Source: Planctomycetota bacterium
GTDB taxonomy: Bacteria > Planctomycetota > Phycisphaerae > Phycisphaerales > Phycisphaeraceae
Assembly: GCA_016350165.1 (NCBI GenBank)
Contig: CP066225.1
Coordinates: forward strand, 4,278,001 to 4,342,000
Length of the DNA stretch: 64,000 bases
Direction of reading: 5' to 3'
The notes under the pieces are model-generated. The model saw nothing but the letters and a program-made list of their open reading frames with translations. It made no database searches and had not been told where the DNA came from. Made by a program: the position numbers and the translations under genes. How positions within the stretch are numbered: position 1 is the first letter of the stretch; every line of letters begins with the position of its first letter. Below, piece by piece: positions 53,323-61,890 of the stretch.

Positions 53323-53499
53323 CTCGCGGGAACTCAGACAACAATAATTACGAGTTTGCCCGCCTGCGAAAACGGTTTTACTTGCCTGTAACGGCACAAA
53401 ACTACTCGGATAGATTTCCGATTTTCAAGACGGGTCCAAACAATGAATAGCTTTTCTCATCAGCGGAGGCTGATGAACCAAAACTCTCGGCAGGATGCC

Positions 53500-54330
53500 A
53501 TGACAAGTAAACAGTTCATGTTGATTATCGTGACTCTGCTCACGCTGACCACGCTCACCGGCTGCTCGCTCTTCGAATCTAAAAAAACAGATCCGATGGA
53601 CCCGATCAGCACCGGCATCTATCCGCGTCGCCAGCTTTGGGCTGTCGTGCCATTACGCAACGAATCAGGTACTGCACTTGTCGTTGATAAAGGCGCACGT
53701 ATCGCTGACACGCTGGCTGCTCAACTCGAAACCCAACCCGGGATCGATGTTATTCCAGTCAACCGCGTGCTCGCTGCGATGGAATCCCTGCAGATCACTC
53801 AGATCACCACGCCTGCTGAAGCACTCACCCTTCGTCATGTTCTTGAAGTCGATGCTCTGGTCGTAGGCAGCATCACTGCTTACAACGCATACGACCCACC
53901 CAAACTCGGCATCGGTGTTGAGCTCTATGTCAATGACAAGCTCCCATGGTTCAACGGTGTCGGCGATCTCTCAGTTCTTCAGCAATCCGCAACCGATAAG
54001 CTTTCACACCCAATCGGTTCCACTGCTTCGACCTATGCTCAGCCTCAAGGTGTTCGCCAACCACTTACTGTTGCCGTTGGTTACTTTGATGCGGGTGATC
54101 CTGGCACACAGGATTTGCTGAAACTTTATGCTTCTGGACGTGGTGTCAATCAAAAAGACAAATACGCATGGCGGCTTTGGCGTATCAACATGGATCTGTA
54201 TACAGAATTTGTAGCCAACATCGTGAGTGACAGGCTCATGAAACTTGAAGTTAAACGTCTTCAGGAATCGCAGCCTAAGCCCACAGAATCGTCGAAAGAC
54301 GAATATAACTTAGACCCCGAATTCTTCTGA
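53500..54330 (+). CDS. Envelope lipoprotein with TolB-N/FlgO/LpoB-like domain
   Basis: From the ATG at 53500 this is a 276-residue protein with the lipobox LTTLTGC (Cys22). The mature part begins LWAVVPLRNESGTALVVDKGARIADTLAAQLETQPGIDVIPVNRVLAAM and continues EVDALVVGSITAYNAYDPPKLGIGVELY. This is the pattern of the alpha/beta fold shared by CsgG, FlgO, LpoB and the TolB N-domain. Frame-compatible ATGs at 53443 and 53473 would only lengthen the signal region. It follows the propeller gene by 177 bases. A pair in which this domain and the propeller are on separate lipoproteins is possible but unproven. Confidence 0.65.
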   Translation: MTSKQFMLIIVTLLTLTTLTGCSLFESKKTDPMDPISTGIYPRRQLWAVVPLRNESGTALVVDKGARIADTLAAQLETQPGIDVIPVNRVLAAMESLQITQITTPAEALTLRHVLEVDALVVGSITAYNAYDPPKLGIGVELYVNDKLPWFNGVGDLSVLQQSATDKLSHPIGSTASTYAQPQGVRQPLTVAVGYFDAGDPGTQDLLKLYASGRGVNQKDKYAWRLWRINMDLYTEFVANIVSDRLMKLEVKRLQESQPKPTESSKDEYNLDPEFF

Positions 54331-54366
54331 TCCGGTTCACTCCGGCAGAAGGCCCGGAGCGAACTG

Positions 54367-54657
54367 ATGTCCGATTCTTTCAAAATCTCGCAAGATGACT
54401 TTGACGAAAACTGTATGTTCGAACTTCGTGATACTGATCACGGTGATGAGTTCGAACTTATTTTCGTTAAGCACGGCACGCGCTTTACCTTCCGCTGTCG
54501 ACATGGACATGAGGCAGAACTCCTCGGGGAACTCGCTGATCATGTTCGTGATCCCGATAATAAGCTCGACTGGTTCGATGCCGCGGTGATTTCACATCAA
54601 ATGGGGCAGAAACTCAAAGAACGTCTCGGCCAAATGATCAAACGAAAAACAGGATAA
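54367..54657 (+). CDS. Small hypothetical acidic protein
   Basis: This 96-residue soluble protein has no recognised family. It is rich in Asp, Glu, Phe and His (FELRDTDHGDEFELIFVKHGTRFTFRCRHGHEAELLGELADHV). It starts 36 bases after the lipoprotein gene, with GGAGC nine bases before the ATG, and shares codon use with its neighbours, so it is likely real. Its position ahead of xerC suggests nothing specific. Confidence 0.65.
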   Translation: MSDSFKISQDDFDENCMFELRDTDHGDEFELIFVKHGTRFTFRCRHGHEAELLGELADHVRDPDNKLDWFDAAVISHQMGQKLKERLGQMIKRKTG

Positions 54658-54944
54658 CTGCTAACAAGCAATCATTCCGATTGCGTGGGTATTTTCCCAC
54701 CTAACGCATCGAATTCTAACTGCAGGAACGATTTACATACGAATAACAATGTTATCCGAACCTGTAAAAAGCTCAGTCAGATTCATCGGAACAAACTCAA
54801 TACCGCAATAAACCACAAAGCTCTGCGACTCAAATACAGCAAAAACAAACGCAGAATTAAGCGTTTAAATTAGATACAAAGGACTGTCAGCTCGTCAGGG
54901 GCCCGCGGGTTATGGCGAAACAGCGTTTATGAGGAACCATAGTT

Positions 54945-55928
54945 ATGTCAGGTGAAATCGCTTTAATTGATCAGTTCGTTTCATACTTGCGGAATGAGAG
55001 GCACTTCAGCCCTTATACCGCTAGATGTTACGGCGCTGACCTACGTCAGTACGCGGAGTATATCTCTACGACACGAGCAACCGGGGAAAACGGGGACCAG
55101 CAGCAAGACGCTGCGGAAATGAGTACAGCAGAAATTGGTCAGCGCATGCAGACCGGTGATGCGATGCTTATTCGTGGTTTCCTGACTCACTTGGACAACT
55201 TCGGTTACTCCCCTGCGACAACCGCTCGTAAGATCGCGACGCTCCGCAGCTTCTACAAGTGGATGCTCAAGCGTGAGATGATCGAAAGCAATCCAATGAT
55301 GCTCATCCGTACACCGAAGCAAACCAAACGTTTGCCCAAGGCAATCGCTGTTGATCAGGTTGAGAAGCTTCTCGCTGCTCCTGATAACCGTGATACGCTC
55401 GGTGCACGCGACCGCGCGATTCTCGAAACTCTGTACTCAACAGGCGTTCGAGTAAGCGAGCTGGTTGATCTGAATCGCTCTGATTTGGATTATGCATCAC
55501 AGACATTGCATGTCCGTGGTAAGGGCAAGAAGGAACGTATCGTTCCGCTCGGCTCACATGCGATGGCTGCGATCCGTCATTACTTGACGCTTCTTGAGCC
55601 AGATCCACGCTTTACACATCTGCGTCAGCAGTCAATGGTTGATACGACTGTACCGCTGTTCGTGAACAAGAACGGTGGCAGACTGTCTAGCCGCAGTGTG
55701 CGTCGTAAGCTGGATAAGTACCTTAAGAGTGCTGGCCTTGATCCGACGATCAGCCCACACACATTGCGTCACAGCTTCGCAACTCACTTGCTGGATAACG
55801 GTGCTGACCTTCGTAGTGTTCAGGAACTACTTGGTCACCAGTCACTTAGCACAACGCAGATCTATACGCATCTATCCTCAATGCGTATGCGTACGGCTTA
55901 TGACGAAGCGCATCCAAGAGCTAGCTAG
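54945..55928 (+). CDS. xerC: Tyrosine recombinase XerC/XerD
   Basis: This 327-residue recombinase resolves chromosome dimers at dif. The N-terminal SAM-like domain has RNERHFSPYTARCYGADLRQY. The catalytic residues are Arg169 (TGVRVSEL), Lys193 or Lys195 (RGKGKKERIVPL), His272 and Arg275 (HTLRHSFATHLL), His298 (LGHQSLST) and the nucleophile Tyr307 (TQIYTH). The set is complete. An insertion of roughly 25 residues (about 45-70) makes it slightly longer than usual. It lacks mobile-element neighbours, so a housekeeping role is favoured over an integrase. XerC and XerD cannot be told apart here with certainty. Confidence 0.9.
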   Translation: MSGEIALIDQFVSYLRNERHFSPYTARCYGADLRQYAEYISTTRATGENGDQQQDAAEMSTAEIGQRMQTGDAMLIRGFLTHLDNFGYSPATTARKIATLRSFYKWMLKREMIESNPMMLIRTPKQTKRLPKAIAVDQVEKLLAAPDNRDTLGARDRAILETLYSTGVRVSELVDLNRSDLDYASQTLHVRGKGKKERIVPLGSHAMAAIRHYLTLLEPDPRFTHLRQQSMVDTTVPLFVNKNGGRLSSRSVRRKLDKYLKSAGLDPTISPHTLRHSFATHLLDNGADLRSVQELLGHQSLSTTQIYTHLSSMRMRTAYDEAHPRAS

Positions 55929-56083
55929 TTCTCCTCGAAATTTCAGTATTCGACTTTCGAATATGAGTTGGGTAGGTGAGTGGTACGCTGCTTTAAGATT
56001 GACAGTCTAATCGGCGGTTAGGTGGTTGCGGTTGGTCTGCCTCACCTTGAGGCGGGGCATAAACCTAATGTGAAGATAGACAG

Positions 56084-56113
56084 CCTGATCATGGAAACAT
56101 GATCGGGTTTTTT
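56084..56113 (+). terminator. Terminator downstream of xerC
   Basis: CCTGATCATG and CATGATCGGG arms around GAAA are followed by six T, about 155 bases after the xerC stop. Confidence 0.85.
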
Positions 56114-56361
56114 AGTGCGCTGCTGTGGATGCTTTTGTGCGCTTGAACGCATGAATTGGTTTGAAAAGGGATGTTAATGTGCGCACAGAATAAAAAGATT
56201 TTAGACACATTTCACACGCAGGAGTTTTGGTTTTAGCTGACAAAAATGTGAAATGAAATTTTAGCAAATTGTGACAAAATGCCTATTTTATAAGCATAGA
56301 ATCGCGGATTATGTGCACAATTGTGCGCGCGTTTTGCTTCGGTATTGAACAGGTATAAAAT

Positions 56362-56376
56362 CTAATCGTTGATTAG
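56362..56376. repeat. CTAATC-GTT-GATTAG palindrome in island C
   Basis: This perfect 15-base palindrome is identical to the copy at 50713-50727. Confidence 0.75.
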
Positions 56377-56772
56377 GGGGCTCGTAAAGGTTTGTGAGAT
56401 CTGAGGTTGTGGGGATGTGGTGTTTGGGCTGTGAATTGTGGGGGATTCTGAAAAGTGTTAGAAATGATCAGAAACGGCGAGAAACGGGCTGATTTTGGTA
56501 TGGTTTTGGTCAGAAATGATGAGAAATCGGAGGTTTTTGGATAGGTCGTTCGTTTTTGTGCGCGCTGGTTGCAATATGTTCAATTTGGATGCGTCTAGTA
56601 GGTAGTGTTGAGTCGAGAAGGTGCTGTGCAATGGGGTTGGTGATTGGTAAGGTGGGGGAGATAGTGGGAGAGTGGTGAGTGAAGTTGTGGTTGATGGGGA
56701 TGAAGTGAAGGTGATGATGTAAGTGAGAGTGAGGGAGAGGAGCTTGTTTGAATCTTTTCTGGAGTAGGCGTC

Positions 56773-58116
56773 ATGGCATGGGATTTGATCGGTTTGATTT
56801 ACTGGGTGAGTGTTGGGTTAATTGGCGGGTTAGCTTTTGTAATATTGTTGTTGGGCTTTAGGGGCAGGGTGGTGGATGATCATCCAATCTGTAAGAAGTG
56901 TGGTTATGACTTGGAGGGGAATCGTGAAGCGGTGCTTAAAGGTGATGGGGGTAGATGCCCGGAGTGTGGTGCGTGTTTGGATGAGAAAAGGAAGGTGAAG
57001 ATTGGGAATCGGGCGAAGGTGCGAAAGAAGATAGTGGTTGGTGTTGCAGGGTTGATGTTGGCGGCTGGGCTTGGTGGGGTGCGGATGATGGATTTGGATT
57101 TTACGCAGTCAAAGCCTGTGTGGTATTTAAGGTTGGAAGCGAGGCGGCCGGGATGGTTTCAGAATACTTCGGAGGTAGCGATGGAGGAGTTAGAGAGGCG
57201 GATAGAGATGGGGGAGTTGAGTGAGGATGAAATTAGTGATGTGTTTTATGATGGGGTTAGGCGGATCAATGAGGAGGATAAGGAATTTGGGGGGTGGGGA
57301 ACTATCCTTGATGTTGTGTTTATGTATGGAAATCCGGATCAGGCAATGATGGATGCTTATCTTGAGGCGGTGCTGGAGAGTGTTGAACTGAAGTGGCGGA
57401 AGGTGGTGTTGGAAGATGGGAGGTTGCCATTTGAAATGACGTCGAATTTTCGTGATGGGTTTGTGTCGATGGTGAGTTGGGAGTTTCATGTGAGCGTGGA
57501 TGATGGTGGGAGTTGTTTGTTTGTGATGGATGGTTTGAATAGGCAGGGTACGTTGCCTATCGGGAGAGATGGAAAGGTACAATTGTCGTTGGGAGAAAGA
57601 AAGCTGCATATCGAGGCAAAATATAGTTTGTTACTGAGAGCTGGAGGGAAGCATTTAACAACAACGACGCGAGAGTATGACTTGGATTTTAAGGTGGCGA
57701 CACGGTTTGAACGGGATCAGCTTTTGAAACGGGTGAAGGGTGAAAAGAATAAAGAAATGTTGAGGGATGCGTTGGGTAGCTTGGAGATTGCGAAGAGTGA
57801 CTTTGGGCAGGGAGATGTTGAGTATGTTTTGCTGAGCGATTATGAAAATTCGAAGCTTTGTGATTTGTTTTTTAAGGTGTATTTGCTGGAGGGGGAGAAA
57901 CGTGTGGAGACTGGTTTGAGACTTCGTACAAAAGAAGAAAGTGAGCCTCTCGATTCATTTCGGCTGGAGGTGAATGGAGTGGAATTAAATGTGGGTGATG
58001 AGGTTGATTTGGTTTTGGTGCCTGATGTTGGAGCGGTGTGTGAGACGGTTGATGTGTGGGAGTTTTTTGATGAAGAAATAGTGCTTCGAGATGTAAAGGT
58101 AGTGACATTATGGTGA
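56773..58116 (+). CDS. Membrane protein with N-terminal zinc ribbon
   Basis: This 447-residue protein has a membrane helix at about 8-29, then a zinc ribbon with Cys40, Cys43, Cys62 and Cys65 (CKKCGYDL and CPECG), and a second helix at about 84-102. A large, mostly extracytoplasmic region follows with no motif I recognise. CxxCGYDL ribbons placed next to membrane helices are common in planctomycete hypothetical proteins. The coding strand is strongly G-rich. It heads a block with two other zinc-ribbon membrane proteins. The ATG has GGAG upstream. Confidence 0.75.
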   Translation: MAWDLIGLIYWVSVGLIGGLAFVILLLGFRGRVVDDHPICKKCGYDLEGNREAVLKGDGGRCPECGACLDEKRKVKIGNRAKVRKKIVVGVAGLMLAAGLGGVRMMDLDFTQSKPVWYLRLEARRPGWFQNTSEVAMEELERRIEMGELSEDEISDVFYDGVRRINEEDKEFGGWGTILDVVFMYGNPDQAMMDAYLEAVLESVELKWRKVVLEDGRLPFEMTSNFRDGFVSMVSWEFHVSVDDGGSCLFVMDGLNRQGTLPIGRDGKVQLSLGERKLHIEAKYSLLLRAGGKHLTTTTREYDLDFKVATRFERDQLLKRVKGEKNKEMLRDALGSLEIAKSDFGQGDVEYVLLSDYENSKLCDLFFKVYLLEGEKRVETGLRLRTKEESEPLDSFRLEVNGVELNVGDEVDLVLVPDVGAVCETVDVWEFFDEEIVLRDVKVVTLW

Positions 58117-58240
58117 TGTTAGGCGTTGCCGGTGTCTTTTGTTTGTGATGGCCTTGTCGCTATGGGTGATGCGTGGGATTGAAAAAAAGAGCTTTTAGCT
58201 GGTGCATATATGAGAAAATTGGTTTTGAGATGGGGGTGTT

Positions 58241-59947
58241 GTGGAACGGGGTTTGGTGTATGTTGGTGGTATGAAGATTACTGATTCTATGATGGGCAAA
58301 ACTCAGGGGCTTCGTGGTGGGAGCGTGAGGCGTCGCCGACGTGAGGTTGAGGATACTGGTGGTCATCTTGGTTTTGAGCCTCGGAAGTATTGGAAGTGGT
58401 GGGTTTGTTTGATTGTTGGTGTGGTGATGCCTGTGCGAGCGGTGGAGCGATATCGGTTTAAGGAAAAGGGATGTGATGGCGAGTTGAAGTGGTGGATGTG
58501 TTTGGGGATGTGGATTGTTGCGTGGGTGATGATGATTGGGGCGGTGAATGGTGGGCGGATTGCTTGGGAGAGGATGGATGATGTTAAGTATGTTGAGGTG
58601 GTAAGAGGGATGAGTCGGTATGACGCGGGGCGGAAATTACGTGAGGGTGAATGGACGAGTTGGCAGCACAAGAAGGTGAAGAAAGTGAAGGGGGAAAGTG
58701 GAGATGAGGTTGTGTTGATGAAGGGGGAGTTGGCTTATGGTTCGCCTTTTAGTGTGGGGTTGTGGTGGGAAGTTATGAAGGGATTTAGAGGTGGTTTTGA
58801 GAAGGTGAGTGGTGGTGAGGTTGTAATGATGGGGGGAGGGTTGTTGGGGATCGCTGGGGTGTTGAGTGGATTATTTTTTGGTTGGGGTGCGCGGGGGTAT
58901 GAGGATGTGTTGGTGAGTTATAAGCGTGGAGTTATGAGAGGGGTGATGATGTTGCCTTGGGTTGTGGTGGCGGTGAGTGTGGGTGGTGTGATGTGGTTGT
59001 GGTTTGAAAGAGGTGGTGGTTGGGATATTGAAGGGTATGACGGAGTAAGATTTTTTAAAGGGCTTGCTGGGTGGCGTGGGAGTGGCGATTGGACTTGGTT
59101 AATCGGGATGGTGGTGATGGGGATTGTTATTGTGGAAGCGATGCGTGTGATGGGTGCGGCGAGTAAGGGGTGGGATGCGCGGTTAGTTGAGGGAGGAAGT
59201 TGTCGATGGCCGTTGGTGTGCAAACGGTGTGGGTGGGTGCTGTTTAAATTGGATCGTGGCGCGTGGTGTCAGAAGTGCGGATTGACGGCGAAGAAATCGT
59301 TTCGGTCGAAGGACTGGTGTTTGGATTTTGTGAATGAAGGGAAGTGGTATGCGCGGTGGTGGGGAGTGGTGAAGGATGTATTTGTGAAGCCTACGAAGGT
59401 GGGTGAGCGTGTGCGATCGATGCGGCCTAATGATGGGTTTGTTGAGATTGTTGTGGGGCATTTACTTTGCTTTGCGGGATTGCTGTGGCTTGTGGGGATG
59501 GTGGAGTTGTTTGGCAGGATGAGTGTGGTGGGTGGTGAGATTGCTGTGATGGGTGGTCTGAATGGTGTGGGTGATTATGTGTGGAGTGCGATGCGCGTAC
59601 CTGTAAGATTTTGCAGGTTGGAGCTGCTGATATTGGGAGCTGGTATGGTGAGTGGATTGATGTGGTGTAATGTGTGGGGGATGTGGAAGTCGAGAGGTAA
59701 GCGAGTGAATTATGTGGGTGTGTCGAGCAGGGTTGGTGCGATGGGTTTGATCGGGATGATGGTCGTGTTTGCTGTGGTGATGATGGCGATGTCAGCAATG
59801 GGGTATGGAAGGATGTCGAGCATGGATCGGTGGGAAGTGATGCGGTTGTTGGATCATGCGAGCAGGTGGTCGTCGGTGGCAGGTGTGGTGTGGATGGGAT
59901 TCTTTGTGAGGTATGCGATGAGGCATGTGACGCGGAAGAGTTATTAG
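58241..59947 (+). CDS. Polytopic membrane protein with central zinc ribbon
   Basis: This protein of up to 568 residues has an N-terminal cytoplasmic stretch, several helices, a zinc ribbon at about 326-350 (CKRCGWVLFKLDRGAWCQKCG), then a short motif WWGVVKDVFVKPTKVGERVRSMRP and more helices. The same layout, with a similar motif after the ribbon, is in the gene at 61891, so the two are paralogs. The start is uncertain: the GTG at 58241 or the ATG at 58271. I do not know the function. Confidence 0.72.
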   Translation: MERGLVYVGGMKITDSMMGKTQGLRGGSVRRRRREVEDTGGHLGFEPRKYWKWWVCLIVGVVMPVRAVERYRFKEKGCDGELKWWMCLGMWIVAWVMMIGAVNGGRIAWERMDDVKYVEVVRGMSRYDAGRKLREGEWTSWQHKKVKKVKGESGDEVVLMKGELAYGSPFSVGLWWEVMKGFRGGFEKVSGGEVVMMGGGLLGIAGVLSGLFFGWGARGYEDVLVSYKRGVMRGVMMLPWVVVAVSVGGVMWLWFERGGGWDIEGYDGVRFFKGLAGWRGSGDWTWLIGMVVMGIVIVEAMRVMGAASKGWDARLVEGGSCRWPLVCKRCGWVLFKLDRGAWCQKCGLTAKKSFRSKDWCLDFVNEGKWYARWWGVVKDVFVKPTKVGERVRSMRPNDGFVEIVVGHLLCFAGLLWLVGMVELFGRMSVVGGEIAVMGGLNGVGDYVWSAMRVPVRFCRLELLILGAGMVSGLMWCNVWGMWKSRGKRVNYVGVSSRVGAMGLIGMMVVFAVVMMAMSAMGYGRMSSMDRWEVMRLLDHASRWSSVAGVVWMGFFVRYAMRHVTRKSY

Positions 59948-59958
59948 ATGATAAGAGG

Positions 59959-59973
59959 CTAATCAATGGTTAG
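59959..59973. repeat. CTAATC-AAT-GGTTAG imperfect palindrome
   Basis: This copy has one mismatch from the palindrome at 28482, 50713 and 56362. It lies 12 bases after the zinc-ribbon gene. Confidence 0.5.
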
Positions 59974-60055
59974 ATGGGTGAGTGCGTGTGTGAGGCATTT
60001 CTGATGATGATGGTGGGGAAAGAGAAAATGTAAAAAGTGTTGCAAATATAAAATG

Positions 60056-60069
60056 TAGCATATATGCTA
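60056..60069. promoter_or_regulatory. Palindrome TAGCATATATGCTA upstream of the sulfatase
   Basis: A perfect 14-base palindrome is followed at once by TAAACATATTT. It is a candidate operator about 180 bases before the sulfatase start. Confidence 0.4.
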
Positions 60070-60250
60070 TAAACATATTTATTGAGATATTCAGTGTTTT
60101 ATTGCATCACTTAATTCATGAGATAAATTTGCCAGGAGATTTGAGGGGCGGCATGGAAGTTTGCTGAATATGAATAGCACGACTTTGAACGTGTCGCTGT
60201 TGTTGTGTGTGTGTTGAGTCCGTGGCGGATTTAAGTGAGGGAATGTAATC

Positions 60251-61804
60251 ATGTTGATGAGGCAGGCATGTGTAGCGGGTTTGATGGGTGCGGCTGTTGG
60301 GAGTGGATGTTTGAATGCGAATATTGGAAGTGGTGAGAGCGGGGCGAAGCCGAATATTGTGGTGATTGATATTGATGATTGGCGGTACGATTTATTTGGT
60401 GCAGGTGGGCATCCGTATTTGCAGACGCCGAATATTGATCGGATGGTGAATGAGGGTGTGATGTTTGATCGTTCATATTGTACGACGCCGTTGAGTACGC
60501 CTGCGAGGACGGCTTTGTTTACGGGGATGTATGCACCGAGTAATGATTTGTTTAATCATTCGCATCACCCGGCGAATACGTACGAGGGAAATGATTATGC
60601 GCACTATGACAAGATGTATACGCATCAGTTGAAGGCGAATGGGTATGACACAGGGTTGTTTGGGAAATGGCATATCGGTTCGGACACGATGAATGAATCG
60701 AAGAATAAAGGCGGATTCGATACGATGTTCACGTGGTTTGGTTATTACAAAGAAGAGGGGTTGACGAATAGTCAGAATAAGCAGAAGTATTATCACAAGA
60801 AGATGAACTATAAGTATGTGAAGCCTGCGGAGAGTGCTTATGTTTCGGATGAGTATATGACGGAGGTGGTGTTTGGCGAGGCGTCGAAATATGTTGAGGA
60901 GAAGGCAATAGGAGGGGAGCCGTTTTATTTGCATGTGGCTCCGATCTCGATTCATGCGCCGTTTAATCCTGCGGATAAATATGATGGAACTTATGAAGAT
61001 GAGACGACGCTTTTTAATGTGGATCGTTTTGATGGAGATGCACTAGAGGCAGCGTATGAAGGGCGATACGATGAAGCGGGTGTGTTGGAAGATACAGTGA
61101 ATCAGGCGGAGATGATGCTGTCGGTTGATGATGGGATTGGAACGTTGTTGGATACGCTTGAAGCGCAGGGGTTGGCGGATAATACGGTGGTGATGTTGAC
61201 GAGTGATAATGGATTGATGTTTGGTGAGCATGGGATGATGTGGAAGCAACATGCTTGGGAAGAGAGTGTGAGGGTGCCTTTGATTGTGTGGGGTGGAGAT
61301 GAGTGGGTTGATGGTGATAGGCATGTGAGTAGTCCTGTTGGGCGAGTTGATTTTATGCCGACGATCATGGATTTGGCTGGGATTGATACACCTGATTATG
61401 CAGAAGGTAATTCGTTTGCGAATTTGCTGAAGGGTGTTGATGATAACTTGGATCGGTATGCACTGAATCTTGGTTATGGCGGTGATGAAGAAGTGAGTGG
61501 AGATGAATTGCCTGAGTGGGCAACGATTACTCTTGAGAATGATATGAAGCTAATCATGATGGCAGATGGTTCGGCGATGATGTTTGATTTATCGGCTGAT
61601 CCGTATGAGCAAAATGATCTGTGGGATGATGCAATGTATCAGGATGAGCGGATTGAGTTGGTTGCAGCGTTGACGATGAAGCTTGATGAGATTGGTGCGC
61701 CGACAAGTTGGTTCGCGTTGAGTGTGCCTGAGCCGGGGGTTCTGGGGTTAATGATATTGAGTGGATTGGGGATGTTGATGCGACGTGGTGGCATGTTGGC
61801 TTAA
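60251..61804 (+). CDS. Secreted sulfatase with PEP-CTERM tail, Ser-type active site
   Basis: This 517-residue type I sulfatase hydrolyses sulfate esters, probably on marine polysaccharides. IVVIDIDDWRYDLFG gives the metal-binding Asp residues. The active-site segment is LSTPARTALFTG, with Ser82 at the position modified to formylglycine, so maturation would need an anSME-type enzyme. Later come GKWHIG, HAPF and LTSDNGLMFGEHGMMWK. The C-terminus VPEPGVLGLMILSGLGMLMRRGG is a PEP-CTERM sorting signal. The N-terminus is a short signal with a possible lipobox (AVGSGC). The ATG has GAGGGA upstream. The sugar substrate is unknown. Confidence 0.88.
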   Translation: MLMRQACVAGLMGAAVGSGCLNANIGSGESGAKPNIVVIDIDDWRYDLFGAGGHPYLQTPNIDRMVNEGVMFDRSYCTTPLSTPARTALFTGMYAPSNDLFNHSHHPANTYEGNDYAHYDKMYTHQLKANGYDTGLFGKWHIGSDTMNESKNKGGFDTMFTWFGYYKEEGLTNSQNKQKYYHKKMNYKYVKPAESAYVSDEYMTEVVFGEASKYVEEKAIGGEPFYLHVAPISIHAPFNPADKYDGTYEDETTLFNVDRFDGDALEAAYEGRYDEAGVLEDTVNQAEMMLSVDDGIGTLLDTLEAQGLADNTVVMLTSDNGLMFGEHGMMWKQHAWEESVRVPLIVWGGDEWVDGDRHVSSPVGRVDFMPTIMDLAGIDTPDYAEGNSFANLLKGVDDNLDRYALNLGYGGDEEVSGDELPEWATITLENDMKLIMMADGSAMMFDLSADPYEQNDLWDDAMYQDERIELVAALTMKLDEIGAPTSWFALSVPEPGVLGLMILSGLGMLMRRGGMLA

Positions 61805-61890
61805 ACATGGAAATATTCTGGTTTTGTCGCAGCTGTCTCGATGGTCGGGATAGCTGCACTTTTTATTGGGCGAGAAGTTAATGCGTTTGT

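Larger units (their letters stand above)
55929..56772. other. Intergenic island C with TTTTGTGCGCGC-type motifs
   Basis: No gene is seen. Copies of the island motif are at 56133-56142, 56179-56188 (TGTGCGCACA), 56313-56331 and 56553-56565. A CTAATC palindrome is at 56362-56376. Runs related to CAGAAATGATGAGAAA recur around 56460-56530. The final 150 bases are G-rich and should contain the promoter of the next gene. Confidence 0.6.
59948..60250. other. Intergenic region upstream of the sulfatase
   Basis: No gene is seen. It holds an imperfect CTAATC-type palindrome at 59959-59973 and a 14-base palindrome TAGCATATATGCTA at 60056-60069 in a very AT-rich promoter-like stretch. Confidence 0.5.

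Noticed and set aside
54685-54873. 62-codon frame with Lys/Arg/Asn-rich product
   Set aside because: The product has low-complexity composition, no ribosome site and no family; it lies in the leader of xerC and looks like a chance frame.
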